Position numbers and translations under genes: made by a program. Shown here in pieces: positions 25,765-34,465 of a stretch of 64,000 bases of DNA. Numbering within the stretch: position 1 is the stretch's first letter; every line of letters starts with the position of its first letter. The stretch comes from Alicyclobacillus hesperidum (GTDB lineage: Bacteria > Bacillota > Bacilli > Alicyclobacillales > Alicyclobacillaceae), in contig NZ_FNOJ01000003.1 of NCBI RefSeq assembly GCF_900107035.1, positions 1 through 64,000 of the forward strand. Reading direction: 5' to 3'. The notes under the pieces are model-generated. The model was not told where the DNA came from. It searched no databases and saw only the letters and a program-made list of their open reading frames with translations.

Positions 25765-26037
25765 ATGCTTACGCACCACGACATTCGCAAATACATTGGT
25801 CAGCACGTCCATTGCCACACGCCGTTCGGGACGTTTCAGGGCATAGTCGTCCATTTGAGCAAGCACCACCTGATTCTCGGCAGTGTCCGCACGCCCACCT
25901 CGCTCGTCGCCTACGAGCAATCCGAGCCGTTCCGCCAAATGCCGATGGGGCCAGGCGGCCCGGGTAGCGGTTGGCATTTTGCGATCCCGCTCGCCGCCAT
26001 CCTCGGCATCACGGCGATCGGCATGCACTGGTGGTAA
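25765..26037 (+). CDS. Small protein with SH3/Sm-like N-terminal part and C-terminal membrane segment
   Basis: The ATG at 25765 follows AAAGGAGG. The 90-residue product is not recognised. IGQHVHCHTPFGTFQGIVVHL with KHHLIL resembles a small beta-barrel (SH3- or Sm-like). A Gly/Pro-rich turn, MGPGGPGSG, leads to a C-terminal hydrophobic stretch (FAIPLAAILGITAIGMHWW). Eight histidines in 90 residues is unusual. It lies upstream of the FtsW-like gene on the same strand, 54 bases away. The function is unknown. Confidence 0.65.
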   Translation: MLTHHDIRKYIGQHVHCHTPFGTFQGIVVHLSKHHLILGSVRTPTSLVAYEQSEPFRQMPMGPGGPGSGWHFAIPLAAILGITAIGMHWW

Positions 26038-26091
26038 CCGCCGAACCAGTTAAGCTTTTCGTTTGTCATACTGCATTTTGGATGCAGGGAT

Positions 26092-27567
26092 ATGGCAACC
26101 CACGTCGAATTGAAAGACGAGTTGTCTTCAGTTACGGAGTGGGGTGCGAACGTGCGGACCGAACGACATCAGCCTGACTATATCCTCATGATTACGGTCC
26201 TCATGCTGACCGGCATCGGCGTAGTGACCATTTATTCAGCCAGCATGGTGTATGACTTGCACCTCGGCCTAAGTCCCGGTCACTTCGCCGTCCGCCAGTT
26301 AGTAGCTGCTTGCCTCGGACTCGTGGCATTTGCCGCGTGTACCTATATCCCGTATCACTTCTGGTACCGACATGCGGCCAAATGTTTACTCGCCAGTATT
26401 GCCTTGCTTTTGCTTGTGATGGTTCCTGGAATTGGCCACCGCAGTTTAGGAGCCTCCCGCTGGATTGGCACAAGCAGCTTTCACTTGCAGCCGTCGGAAC
26501 TCGCCGTCATCGCCATCGTGTTGTACCTGTCTTTTTTACTGACAAAAAAACTGCCGGTTCTTCACGACAATAAACGCGCGCTACGTCCAGCACTCGTGAT
26601 TACGTTTCTGCTCACCCTTCTTGTTTTTGCAGAACCCGATATGGGTACAGCCATGACGCTTTTTCTGAGCGCCACGGTTTTGTTGTTCGCATCCGGTTTG
26701 CGCATTAAACCGCTTGCGATTACGTTGTTCATCAGCTTTGGTCTGGGTCTACTTGGCGTACATATGGCCTCGTATCGCTCCAGTCGCTTAACGGCGTTTT
26801 TACATCCGTTTCAACATGCACAGACCTCCGGCTACCAACTGGTCCAAGGACTAACCGCCATTGCAAACGGCGGGTGGACAGGCCGCGGCTTCGCGTCGAG
26901 CATTGCTTCGACAGGATATCTGCCAGAATCGTACACCGACTTCATTTTCGCGGTGTTCACGGAAGAGTGGGGATGGCTTGGCGACATCGGCCTGCTCGCT
27001 ATTTTTGCCGTGCTCATCTGGCGCGGGTTCCACATTGCCCGCTACGCGCGTGATCGTTTCGGCTCGTTACTCGCCATCGGCCTGACGAGCACTATCATCG
27101 TTCAGGCTGCCATCAACTTGGGAGCTGTGACATGGATGTTGCCAGTCACAGGCATTCCATTGCCATTTATCAGTTACGGTGGTACAGATGTGGCCATCAA
27201 TTTACTCGCCGCAGGTATTTTGATGAGTGTATCGCGCGAAACAGGGCTTGTCATGCCCGAGGAGGACACGATTGCGGATATCATCTCGGTCGAAGAATTT
27301 CGTGCAGAGCGTTCGCAGTCGGATCCTTCCGATGCCAAGTTTCCACCTCTGCAACGTCCAGCTCCAGTCGCGCGATTAACGTCCCGCCGCGGCCGCAAGC
27401 CAAGCGCACAAAGCCGCCAGCAAGACGTGGGAGCCCCGACGCGACCGCAACGGAACTTATCGTTGTCGTGGCGTGCCCAACAGGAGTTGACAACGAATCG
27501 ACGTGGGCGGCAAAGCGGTCGCGATGTACAATCGACTCAGAGCAAGCGACACCGTGATAAGCGATAG
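26092..27567 (+). CDS. ftsW: SEDS family protein, FtsW-like, with long basic tail
   Basis: The 491-residue protein has about ten membrane segments. SEDS motifs are GASRWIGTSSFHLQPSELA, FAEPDMGTAMTLFLS, YLPESYTDFIFAVFTEEWG and TGIPLPFISYGGTD. FtsW-type proteins polymerise septal peptidoglycan. After about residue 390 comes an unusual hydrophilic tail of about 100 residues rich in Arg, Gln, Ser and Pro (SRRGRKPSAQSRQQ and onward), likely cytoplasmic and disordered. The ATG at 26092 has a close AGGGAT. A GTG at 26152 has GGAGTGGGGT at better spacing and is an alternative start. Confidence 0.85.
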   Translation: MATHVELKDELSSVTEWGANVRTERHQPDYILMITVLMLTGIGVVTIYSASMVYDLHLGLSPGHFAVRQLVAACLGLVAFAACTYIPYHFWYRHAAKCLLASIALLLLVMVPGIGHRSLGASRWIGTSSFHLQPSELAVIAIVLYLSFLLTKKLPVLHDNKRALRPALVITFLLTLLVFAEPDMGTAMTLFLSATVLLFASGLRIKPLAITLFISFGLGLLGVHMASYRSSRLTAFLHPFQHAQTSGYQLVQGLTAIANGGWTGRGFASSIASTGYLPESYTDFIFAVFTEEWGWLGDIGLLAIFAVLIWRGFHIARYARDRFGSLLAIGLTSTIIVQAAINLGAVTWMLPVTGIPLPFISYGGTDVAINLLAAGILMSVSRETGLVMPEEDTIADIISVEEFRAERSQSDPSDAKFPPLQRPAPVARLTSRRGRKPSAQSRQQDVGAPTRPQRNLSLSWRAQQELTTNRRGRQSGRDVQSTQSKRHRDKR

Positions 27568-27579
27568 GAGGCTCAAACG

Positions 27580-28590
27580 ATGAAGACATCCTTCCCTGCC
27601 CCACAGCAAATGGCCCCAGATGTTTGGCTCATCGACCTTTTGGAACAAGGCCGACCTTTTCGAACCGGAGCGTATGTCATCTGCGACACATACCCGATTC
27701 TGATTGAAACCGGTGCCGCCAACTCCCACGCGGCCCTGCTTGCGGGTCTTAACGCCATCGGACTTCGTCCAACCGATCTCGCCTATGTCGCTGTTACTCA
27801 TGTGCATCTCGATCACGCTGGAGGCGCCGGGCAATTCATGGCCAAGGCGCCACAAGCCAAATTGCTCGTACATCCGCGTGGTGCTCGCCACATGGCCGAT
27901 CCCAGCCGCCTATTTCAGGGTGCGTCAGACGTTTATGGTAAGCGCATTCTTGATCTGTTTGGCCCCGTCCAGCCGGTCGCCGCAGAGCAAATTCAGATCC
28001 AGGAACATGAATCCGTCATTTCAACCGGTAAACATGAACTCACGTTCTTCGATACGCCGGGTCATGCAAGCCACCATTTCTCCATTGTCGACCCAAGTTC
28101 CGACATCATCATCGCCGGCGATGCGGCAGGCCTACGCTTCCGCAAGGAGTTTACCGGCTTTTCGTTCGACTTTGTGATGCCGTCCACATCCCCAGTCGAT
28201 TTCGACCCGGATGCGGTCTCACGCACCATGGCCCTTTTCCGGCAACGGCCGGAAAGCACCATTTTGCACACCCATTTTGGTGCAACGCCCAAGGCCGAAG
28301 CCTTGGACGAAACGGAACGGCTATGTAGGGCTTTTGCGGCCATCATCAATCGGCGCTACGACGAGGACGAATCGATTACAGGACTTGTCGGCGAACTCAG
28401 CGATCTCATGGAGCAAAGACTCACGGAGCTTGGCCACCACGAATTTAATCTGGAAGCCATCGCAGACGACTTCGCAATTAACGCAATGGGCCTGCTCCAT
28501 TACGAGCGGCGCCGCAGGCGCAAACTGAATGCCGAGGCATCAGGTCAGACGCCGGCAACCGGCGCTTCGGATGGCTCCTCACCCCATTGA
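27580..28590 (+). CDS. MBL-fold metallo-hydrolase
   Basis: The 336-residue protein has THVHLDHAGG (metal-binding HxHxDH), FDTPGHASHHFSI, IAGDAAG and THFG, the ordered metallo-beta-lactamase motifs. The C-terminal hundred residues are helical and basic. It resembles glyoxalase II-like hydrolases of Bacillota, but the substrate is unknown. The gene lies 12 bases after the ftsW-like gene behind ATAGGAGG, so the two are probably co-transcribed. Its end overlaps the convergent thpR gene by 46 bases. Confidence 0.87.
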   Translation: MKTSFPAPQQMAPDVWLIDLLEQGRPFRTGAYVICDTYPILIETGAANSHAALLAGLNAIGLRPTDLAYVAVTHVHLDHAGGAGQFMAKAPQAKLLVHPRGARHMADPSRLFQGASDVYGKRILDLFGPVQPVAAEQIQIQEHESVISTGKHELTFFDTPGHASHHFSIVDPSSDIIIAGDAAGLRFRKEFTGFSFDFVMPSTSPVDFDPDAVSRTMALFRQRPESTILHTHFGATPKAEALDETERLCRAFAAIINRRYDEDESITGLVGELSDLMEQRLTELGHHEFNLEAIADDFAINAMGLLHYERRRRRKLNAEASGQTPATGASDGSSPH

Positions 28591-29138
28591 CCAAGCGGAA
28601 AGCGCTCGCGCACGGGATATACCAACCGCCCATCCTCGCGCAACGACTCGAAGAGGCACAGTTCTGTCACGACAGTCGATAGGCGGGTGGGCGGCGGTAG
28701 TCTCTTTACGTCCACCCACTTAGCCAACTTGCGCGCCAGCGTGATATGTGGTCGAAATCGCTTCTCATCTAGATCCAATCGAACCCGTTCGGTCACCGCT
28801 TGCCGAACCAACTCGCCAAGTCGCATCAACTCGTCCCAATCCGATGCCTGACGGTCGAGTCCCAACCAAAAAATTCGATTTCCTGAGAATTCGCCGTAGT
28901 TTCCCGTAGTAATGCGGAGCGGCTTCAATTGGGAGGCCGCGGCGTGACCAGCCTCGGTTAACGATGCGCGATCGGATTCGTCAACCATGCCGAGGAACAA
29001 AACGGTGATATGGACCAGGTCTGGATTCGACCATGCAGCCGTGCGAACGTAAGACTCGCGCAGGAGGTCCACTTGCGTACGCAAACTTCTTTTCCATTCC
29101 ACGGGTAACTCAAGTCCAAAAAACAGGCGGGCACTCAC
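28545..29138 (-). CDS. thpR: RNA 2',3'-cyclic phosphodiesterase
   Basis: The 197-residue protein carries two HxTx motifs, in VHITVLFLG and PHITLARK, with FFGLELP at the N terminus, which defines the 2H phosphoesterase ThpR/LigT. It opens 2',3'-cyclic phosphates of RNA. The GTG start at 29138 follows the stop of the upstream ArsC-like gene directly, with GGAGGAGG inside the end of that gene. The 3' end overlaps the convergent MBL gene by 46 bases. Confidence 0.9.
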   Translation of the reverse strand: MSARLFFGLELPVEWKRSLRTQVDLLRESYVRTAAWSNPDLVHITVLFLGMVDESDRASLTEAGHAAASQLKPLRITTGNYGEFSGNRIFWLGLDRQASDWDELMRLGELVRQAVTERVRLDLDEKRFRPHITLARKLAKWVDVKRLPPPTRLSTVVTELCLFESLREDGRLVYPVRERFPLGQWGEEPSEAPVAGV

Positions 29139-29507
29139 TCAATCGCCTCCTCCCATGGCGATTCGCCGATAAGCTCCTTCATGGTAACCGACGTATACCT
29201 CGCCGTCTGGCGTTTCAAGAATGGGCCGCTTTAATAATCTGCCGTCGCGGGTCAGCTCCATAATCCACTCGTCTTCGCTGAACTGAGCCCGTTTCAAGTC
29301 GCGTTGCCGATACACCGTGCCACGTGTGTTCACAAAATCTTCAATGGGACGGCCTGAGCATTGTAACCAGCGCCGAATCGTAGTCGCATCCGGCGGCGAC
29401 GCGACGATATCATGAAACTGGACATCGGCTCCCGCTTCCGTCAACGTGCGTTTTGCTTCGCGACAAGTCGAACAACGAGCATACCCATAGAGTTGCAACA
29501 AACTCAC
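29139..29507 (-). CDS. ArsC/Spx family protein
   Basis: The frame is open to 29672, but the GTG at 29507 behind GGGAGGAG gives 122 residues, the family size. LLQLYGYARCSTCREAK has the CxxC redox motif of Spx/MgsR and YusI-like proteins. NTRGTVYRQRDLK and RDGRLLKRPILE are the following ArsC blocks. It may be a reductase-like protein or a regulator that binds the RNA polymerase alpha subunit; the sequence does not decide. It forms an operon with thpR. Confidence 0.85.
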   Translation of the reverse strand: MSLLQLYGYARCSTCREAKRTLTEAGADVQFHDIVASPPDATTIRRWLQCSGRPIEDFVNTRGTVYRQRDLKRAQFSEDEWIMELTRDGRLLKRPILETPDGEVYVGYHEGAYRRIAMGGGD

Positions 29508-29649
29508 CGACTCCTCCCGCACTTGCCCTATTTCGACTTTTTTCGAGACCAGACAAGCGTACCATGTCTCACGTATAGTATAATCCACAGTGATGTTGAG
29601 AGCGGTGCCTAGACCATCTCGGCCCGCATAAGAAAGGACGATCCGCCTC

Positions 29650-31020
29650 ATGCTCGCCATCTGGGTAGGCAAGCTGGTCGCTTGGCTTTTGCGCCTACGT
29701 GGTCATGACGCCACCAGTTTCCCGGGAAAAATTGCGTTGCGCTTCTCCCCCAACCTATTGCGGCGTTTTGGACGCCAGTTAGAGCGAGTCATCATCGTGA
29801 CCGGAACAAACGGGAAGACGACAACCACATCGCTACTGGCTTCCATGATCAGCCAAAAAGAAAATATCATCACCAATCACAAGGGAGCCAACCTCATCCA
29901 GGGCATTGTGAGCGCGTGTTTACGCGAATCGTCGTGGACAGGGCGTATACGCGCCAAAACAGCCGTTCTGGAAGTGGACGAAGCCACATTTCCGTTGATC
30001 GCGGATAGCTTGCCAGTCGTCGTGATCGTCGTCACCAACGTGTTCCGTGACCAACTCGATCGGTACGGTGAACTTGATACGACTGTTGAAAAACTGTTTT
30101 CCGCCATTCGCAAGACTCAAGCATGCCTCGTTCTCAACGGAGATGATCCGCTTTGTCGTCACCTTGGCCTGCGTGCCAGCCGCAAAACGTTTTATTATGG
30201 CATGGATCGCGCAACTGCGAAGGTATCGGCGCGTAAGCAGATGCGCGATGGTCAATTTTGCTTGCAGTGCGGGCATGAGCTGAGCTATGAAGGATTCTGG
30301 TATGGCCAACTCGGTCTGTACCGGTGTCCTGCCTGCGATTTTGTTCGACCACATCCTGAGTTTTTGGGGACGTACCGAGGACATACCCTGACACTTGCGG
30401 AAGATCTTGTGCCTGAACTCGAACTGACGTTACCTGTTCAAGGTCTGTACAATGCATATAACGTGCTTGCCGCGGTAAGCGCGGCCCGCGTTCTTGGACT
30501 TTGGGCCGATCCGATTCATGCGGGTCTTGCATCGTACTCGCCTCCAGCCGGACGCATGCAGTCATTTGACGTAGGTGTGCCTGTCACACTGAACTTGATC
30601 AAGAACCCAACAGGTTGTGACAGCGTGATCGAAACCGTGACGAGCGATCCGCGGCGCAAATGGGTCGTCATCGGCATTAACGATCTCGCCGCTGATGGGC
30701 GCGATGTTTCGTGGCTGTGGGACGCTGACTTTGAACAACTGGCAGAAGATGAGCACGTGGAGCGAATTATTACAAGCGGTCTGCGAGCACACGACATGGC
30801 GCTGCGTTTGAAATATGCGGGTATTGACACAAATAAAATTGGCGTGATTGAGCAGATGGACGATGCCATGGATAAAGCCGTTTCGGAGGCAACTGCGGCA
30901 CAGTCGGCTGTCTATGTCCTATCGACGTATACGTTATTGCACCCGGCGGTGCACACGTTAAGTGAGAAGGTGAGAAACGATGAGTCACAGACCCTTGCGT
31001 ATAGGACATCTGTTTCCTGA
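29650..31020 (+). CDS. murT: Lipid II isoglutaminyl synthase, subunit MurT
   Basis: The 456-residue protein has the Mur ligase P-loop VTGTNGKTTTTSLL, NHKGANL and TNVFRDQLDRYGE. Unlike Mur ligases proper it carries a four-cysteine zinc ribbon, FCLQCGHELSYEG with YRCPACDF, and a C-terminal DUF1727 domain; both are typical of MurT. With GatD it amidates the alpha-carboxyl of D-glutamate in lipid II, giving D-isoglutamine and normal cross-linking. The gatD start lies 41 bases inside its 3' end, so the pair is coupled. Confidence 0.95.
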   Translation: MLAIWVGKLVAWLLRLRGHDATSFPGKIALRFSPNLLRRFGRQLERVIIVTGTNGKTTTTSLLASMISQKENIITNHKGANLIQGIVSACLRESSWTGRIRAKTAVLEVDEATFPLIADSLPVVVIVVTNVFRDQLDRYGELDTTVEKLFSAIRKTQACLVLNGDDPLCRHLGLRASRKTFYYGMDRATAKVSARKQMRDGQFCLQCGHELSYEGFWYGQLGLYRCPACDFVRPHPEFLGTYRGHTLTLAEDLVPELELTLPVQGLYNAYNVLAAVSAARVLGLWADPIHAGLASYSPPAGRMQSFDVGVPVTLNLIKNPTGCDSVIETVTSDPRRKWVVIGINDLAADGRDVSWLWDADFEQLAEDEHVERIITSGLRAHDMALRLKYAGIDTNKIGVIEQMDDAMDKAVSEATAAQSAVYVLSTYTLLHPAVHTLSEKVRNDESQTLAYRTSVS

Positions 31021-31729
31021 TTTGTTGAATTTATATGCGGATCGGGGTAATATCCTCACGCTCACACAGCGATTGCAGTGGCGTGGCTACGACGTGATCG
31101 TCGATGAAATCACGCATGCGGACACACCTCGCTTCGGGGCATATGATCTCGTTTTGCTCGGGGGCGGATCGGATAGGGAACAGATGCTGGTTGCGGGCTA
31201 CTTGGCAAACCATCGCACAGAGTTGCGCCATGCTGTCGAGGATGGCCTTCCTTTACTCGCCATCTGTGGGGGATATCAATTGCTCGGTGCCTACTACCAG
31301 GTACCCAGTGGTGAAAAGATACCTGGGCTTGAATTGATTGATATGGTGACCAATTACAGCGCGGGCCAGCCCCGCTTAATCGGCAATGTCGCAATCCTCA
31401 CGGAGGAAGCCGGCGTCGTGATGGGGTTTGAAAATCACGGTGGCCGAACCATTCACCAAGGTACCCCCCTTGGCTCGGTTATTCACGGCCACGGCAACGA
31501 CGGCGTGAGTGGCCTCGAGGGAATCCGTTACCGTAACATATGGGGTACGTATATTCATGGTCCATTGCTGCCCAAGAACCCGCGTCTGGCGGATGCCATT
31601 TTACGGACCATGCTCCAATATGCCGGCATTGACGATACACTCGATCCCCTCGATGACCGTATGGAGGAAGAAGCAAGGCGTTCATTTGTAAAACTTCGCA
31701 TGCCGGAGGTGGAGGCCGCGTTGGGATAA
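30980..31729 (+). CDS. gatD: Lipid II isoglutaminyl synthase, glutamine amidotransferase subunit GatD
   Basis: The 249-residue protein is a CobQ-like class I glutamine amidotransferase. LLAICGGYQLLGAYY carries the nucleophile Cys, and GTYIHGPLLPKNPRLAD the His. IGHLFPDLLNLYADRGNI is the family N terminus. It frees ammonia from glutamine and feeds it to MurT. It overlaps murT by 41 bases. The partner pair is complete, which predicts amidated peptidoglycan stems in this organism. Confidence 0.95.
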   Translation: MSHRPLRIGHLFPDLLNLYADRGNILTLTQRLQWRGYDVIVDEITHADTPRFGAYDLVLLGGGSDREQMLVAGYLANHRTELRHAVEDGLPLLAICGGYQLLGAYYQVPSGEKIPGLELIDMVTNYSAGQPRLIGNVAILTEEAGVVMGFENHGGRTIHQGTPLGSVIHGHGNDGVSGLEGIRYRNIWGTYIHGPLLPKNPRLADAILRTMLQYAGIDDTLDPLDDRMEEEARRSFVKLRMPEVEAALG

Positions 31730-31732
31730 CGA

Positions 31733-32821
31733 TTATGCGTGTGCGGCCTTCCCTTGTGTCGCCAAAATCTGTGCCCGCACAGCCAATTCCGCGGCCTTCA
31801 GTGCATGTTCCTGTGTCATAGCGTGCTCTGTGCGATTTAGACAATCAAGGATGAGTTCACCGAAGAACGGATAGCCTACTTTGCCGTGAGTAGCAATGTG
31901 ATACTCACCGCTATGATTGACAAGATAGACGTGATCTCCCTCATGTTCACGGGCAACGTCCGTATACTTGCGCATCTCGATGTAGCCATCGGTGCCAAGG
32001 ATAAACATGCGACCATCGCCCCACGTTCCTAAGCCATCAGGTGTGAACCAATCGACGCGAAAGTAGCCACACGCCCCATTATCGCCGACGACATTCACAT
32101 CTCCAAAATCTTCGAAATCAGGATAATCTGTATGCGCATAATTCGCGACCCTGCTTGCGGTAATCGTCGCATCTTTCGCGCCGGTGTAATATAAAAACTG
32201 TTCTAACTGATGACTGCCAATGTCGCAAAGAATACCTCCATATAGATCGCGATGAAAGAACCATTCCGGCCTGGAAGGAGCATTTAATCGATGCGGCCCC
32301 ATCCCCATCACTTGAACTACCTTGCCAATTTCACCCACCTGAATCAGCCTACCCGCATATACGGCGCTTTCCACGTGCAGGCGTTCACTGTAATACACGG
32401 CATATTTTTGTCCCGTTTGTTCAACGGCCTGGCGAACCTGTTCCAGTTGCTCAAGTGTCGTGAGCGGAGCCTTATCCACAAAATAATCTTTTTGATGTTG
32501 CATGACCTGAATGCCAAATGCCGCACGTTCCGCTGGAATGCGTGAACTTGCAATGAGCTGGATGTTCGGATCGTTTAACACCTGTTCCTCAGACGAAGCA
32601 GGACGGGAACCCGGAAACGCATCGAGAAGGCTTTTCATTTTCGCGGGATCCGGATCATACACCCATATAAGCTCTGCGCCGGCCTCGACGAGTCCTCGAC
32701 ACATGCCAAATATATGTCCGTGATCGAGCCCGACGGCTGCGATACGAAAGTCACCTGGTTTGCATACGGGTTGTGGACGCCCCTCTGGTGCGTAGTTACT
32801 TCCATCCGCTCGATTTGTCAT
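31733..32821 (-). CDS. Gfo/Idh/MocA family oxidoreductase
   Basis: The 362-residue protein has an NAD(P)-binding Rossmann start, IAAVGLDHGHIFGMC, and the family motif DKAPLTTLEQLEQV, corresponding to the EKP loop (here DKA). The substrate domain has ICDIGSHQLEQFLYYTG. The lysine of the catalytic motif is present. Such enzymes oxidise or reduce sugar-like substrates. The start is the ATG behind GGTGAT. It stands alone with no sugar-transport genes nearby, so the substrate is not known. Confidence 0.85.
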   Translation of the reverse strand: MTNRADGSNYAPEGRPQPVCKPGDFRIAAVGLDHGHIFGMCRGLVEAGAELIWVYDPDPAKMKSLLDAFPGSRPASSEEQVLNDPNIQLIASSRIPAERAAFGIQVMQHQKDYFVDKAPLTTLEQLEQVRQAVEQTGQKYAVYYSERLHVESAVYAGRLIQVGEIGKVVQVMGMGPHRLNAPSRPEWFFHRDLYGGILCDIGSHQLEQFLYYTGAKDATITASRVANYAHTDYPDFEDFGDVNVVGDNGACGYFRVDWFTPDGLGTWGDGRMFILGTDGYIEMRKYTDVAREHEGDHVYLVNHSGEYHIATHGKVGYPFFGELILDCLNRTEHAMTQEHALKAAELAVRAQILATQGKAAHA

Positions 32822-33189
32822 TCCAAATCACCTCATGATTATACTGTCGTTATGTCGTTGCTGGTGAATCGCTCGACAGACCTGAATTTCTTGCAACATT
32901 GAGGTCATGAGTCTCCGACGGTATACCCTTCATCCACTGCAATGCATCGATATGATGAACAGCCTGGTTTCATGTGCAAAGCCGCTTTCACTCTCCCAGT
33001 TACATCCTTGTTCGGCGAAATCGTCCGAATTACCTGCCAAGTGCGGAATGTGCCCAGCAACCAGTATTTGATCGTGCTGAGCGTGCCCCGCATTCGCTCA
33101 AAACAAAAAAACACCCTGTACCTCGAACCATGGTTTACCCCAAGGCCGAAGACAGGGACGCTTTTTTCAACAAAAACTTGGTCCTACAT
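32822..33189. other. Intergenic region without a recognisable gene
   Basis: In these 368 bases I see no reading frame with both a ribosome binding site and a plausible protein. It is the upstream region of the Gfo/Idh/MocA gene and the 3' side of the SDR gene. No strong hairpin or repeat was found. Confidence 0.5.
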
Positions 33190-34008
33190 TCAAAATCCGA
33201 AAATCGTCATGCCGCCGTCCACAAATAACGTCTGCCCCGTGACATAAGTCGATGCATCCGATGCAAAGAACACGACAGGCCCGACCAATTCGTGCAGTTC
33301 TCCGACCCTGCCTAACGGCGTTCGCGCCAAAATGTCAGCCAGGTATTCGGGCTGATCGAGCAACTTGGCGGTTAACGGCGTGCGAAAATACCAAGGACCG
33401 ACGGCATTGACACGCACCTGATACTTTCCCCACTCCATCGCAAGCACTTTGGTCATTTGCTGCAGCCCCGCTTTGGCAGCCGCATAGACCACGCCCGTAC
33501 GCAGAGCTACATGCCCCCCAACCGAGGAGATATTGACGATACTTCCGATGCGCCGCTCGACCATGTGTTTACCAAATGCCTGGGCAGTAAAAAATGCACC
33601 TCGTAGGTCCGTGTCAATGATGGTTTGCCACGACTCCGGTGTCACGTCAAACGCGGACTCCCGTATGTTGACACCAGCGTTGTTGATTAGCACATCCACC
33701 GCCCCATCGGCAAGAACAGCCTCCGCCATGGCCCCAATGCTATTCACATTGCGCAGATCACACGCATAGGACTCCACACGCCCATCGGAAAACCGCGCAA
33801 TGACCTCCTGCACTTCCGCCAACGCTTGACGATCTCGTCCGACCAAAGCCACATCGGCGCCACAAGCCGCAAGACCGATAGCCAAGGCACGCCCGATGCC
33901 ACGGCTCGCTCCTGTCACAACGACGCGCTTGCCAGCGAGTGCAAACTGTGCTGTTCCCTGCAACAAACGCCGATCCTCTTGTGATATGCCAGCAAGATGC
34001 CCGTCCAT
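33190..34008 (-). CDS. SDR family oxidoreductase
   Basis: The frame is open to 34098, but the ATG at 34008 has GGGAGG about 9 bases upstream and gives 272 residues. TGASRGIGRALA is the cofactor glycine motif, NNAGV the structural motif, and the catalytic Ser is in VNISSVGG with YAAAK supplying Tyr and Lys. FVDGGMTIFGF closes the chain. This is a classical SDR of the 3-ketoacyl reductase or gluconate 5-dehydrogenase type. It is last in an apparent thrC-thrB-thioesterase-SDR operon. Confidence 0.9.
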   Translation of the reverse strand: MDGHLAGISQEDRRLLQGTAQFALAGKRVVVTGASRGIGRALAIGLAACGADVALVGRDRQALAEVQEVIARFSDGRVESYACDLRNVNSIGAMAEAVLADGAVDVLINNAGVNIRESAFDVTPESWQTIIDTDLRGAFFTAQAFGKHMVERRIGSIVNISSVGGHVALRTGVVYAAAKAGLQQMTKVLAMEWGKYQVRVNAVGPWYFRTPLTAKLLDQPEYLADILARTPLGRVGELHELVGPVVFFASDASTYVTGQTLFVDGGMTIFGF

Positions 34009-34037
34009 GAATGAAGCCTCCCAATCCGTCCTGCCAC

Positions 34038-34463
34038 TTACTCCTGCGGCTTCCCGTCTTCCTGTCGTAAACGATTCTGCACAACCGCAACCGTGCAACG
34101 AGAAACACAGACAAGCCGATTCCGTTCATCGACGATCCGCACGTCCCACACCATCGATGTGGCACCACGATGCAAAGGTGTTGCAGTTGCCGTGACGGTC
34201 CCTTCACGAACGGAACGAATATGATTCGCATTGATTTCCATACCGACAGCTGCCTTGTCTGGTGAGTTGAGATTCAACGCAGCAGCAAGACTTGCAGCAG
34301 ACTCTGCCAGCGCTACACTGGCACCGCCATGCAATAGGCCCATCGGCTGATGCGTGCGTGCGTCCACAGGCATCGTCATGACAACGCGATCCGGCGATGC
34401 CTCCACAACCTCCATTCCCAGATGCTCCATTAATGTGTTTGGCAATGCGTCGCGTATATCCAT
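34038..34463 (-). CDS. Hotdog-fold thioesterase, PaaI/YbgC-like
   Basis: The 141-residue protein has HQPMGLLHGGASVALAE, the conserved hotdog loop and helix with catalytic-type Gly-Gly and Glu, plus VGMEINANHIRSVREGTV and TSMVWDVRI. PaaI-type enzymes hydrolyse aromatic or aliphatic acyl-CoA esters. The start follows the thrB stop codon by 2 bases, so it is translationally coupled. Its link to threonine synthesis is not obvious; it may pair functionally with the SDR downstream. Confidence 0.88.
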   Translation of the reverse strand: MDIRDALPNTLMEHLGMEVVEASPDRVVMTMPVDARTHQPMGLLHGGASVALAESAASLAAALNLNSPDKAAVGMEINANHIRSVREGTVTATATPLHRGATSMVWDVRIVDERNRLVCVSRCTVAVVQNRLRQEDGKPQE

Positions 34464-34465
34464 GC

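Noticed and set aside
32942-33247. 101-codon frame in the 368-base gap
   Set aside because: It lacks a ribosome binding site, runs into the SDR gene on the other strand and its protein looks like no family.
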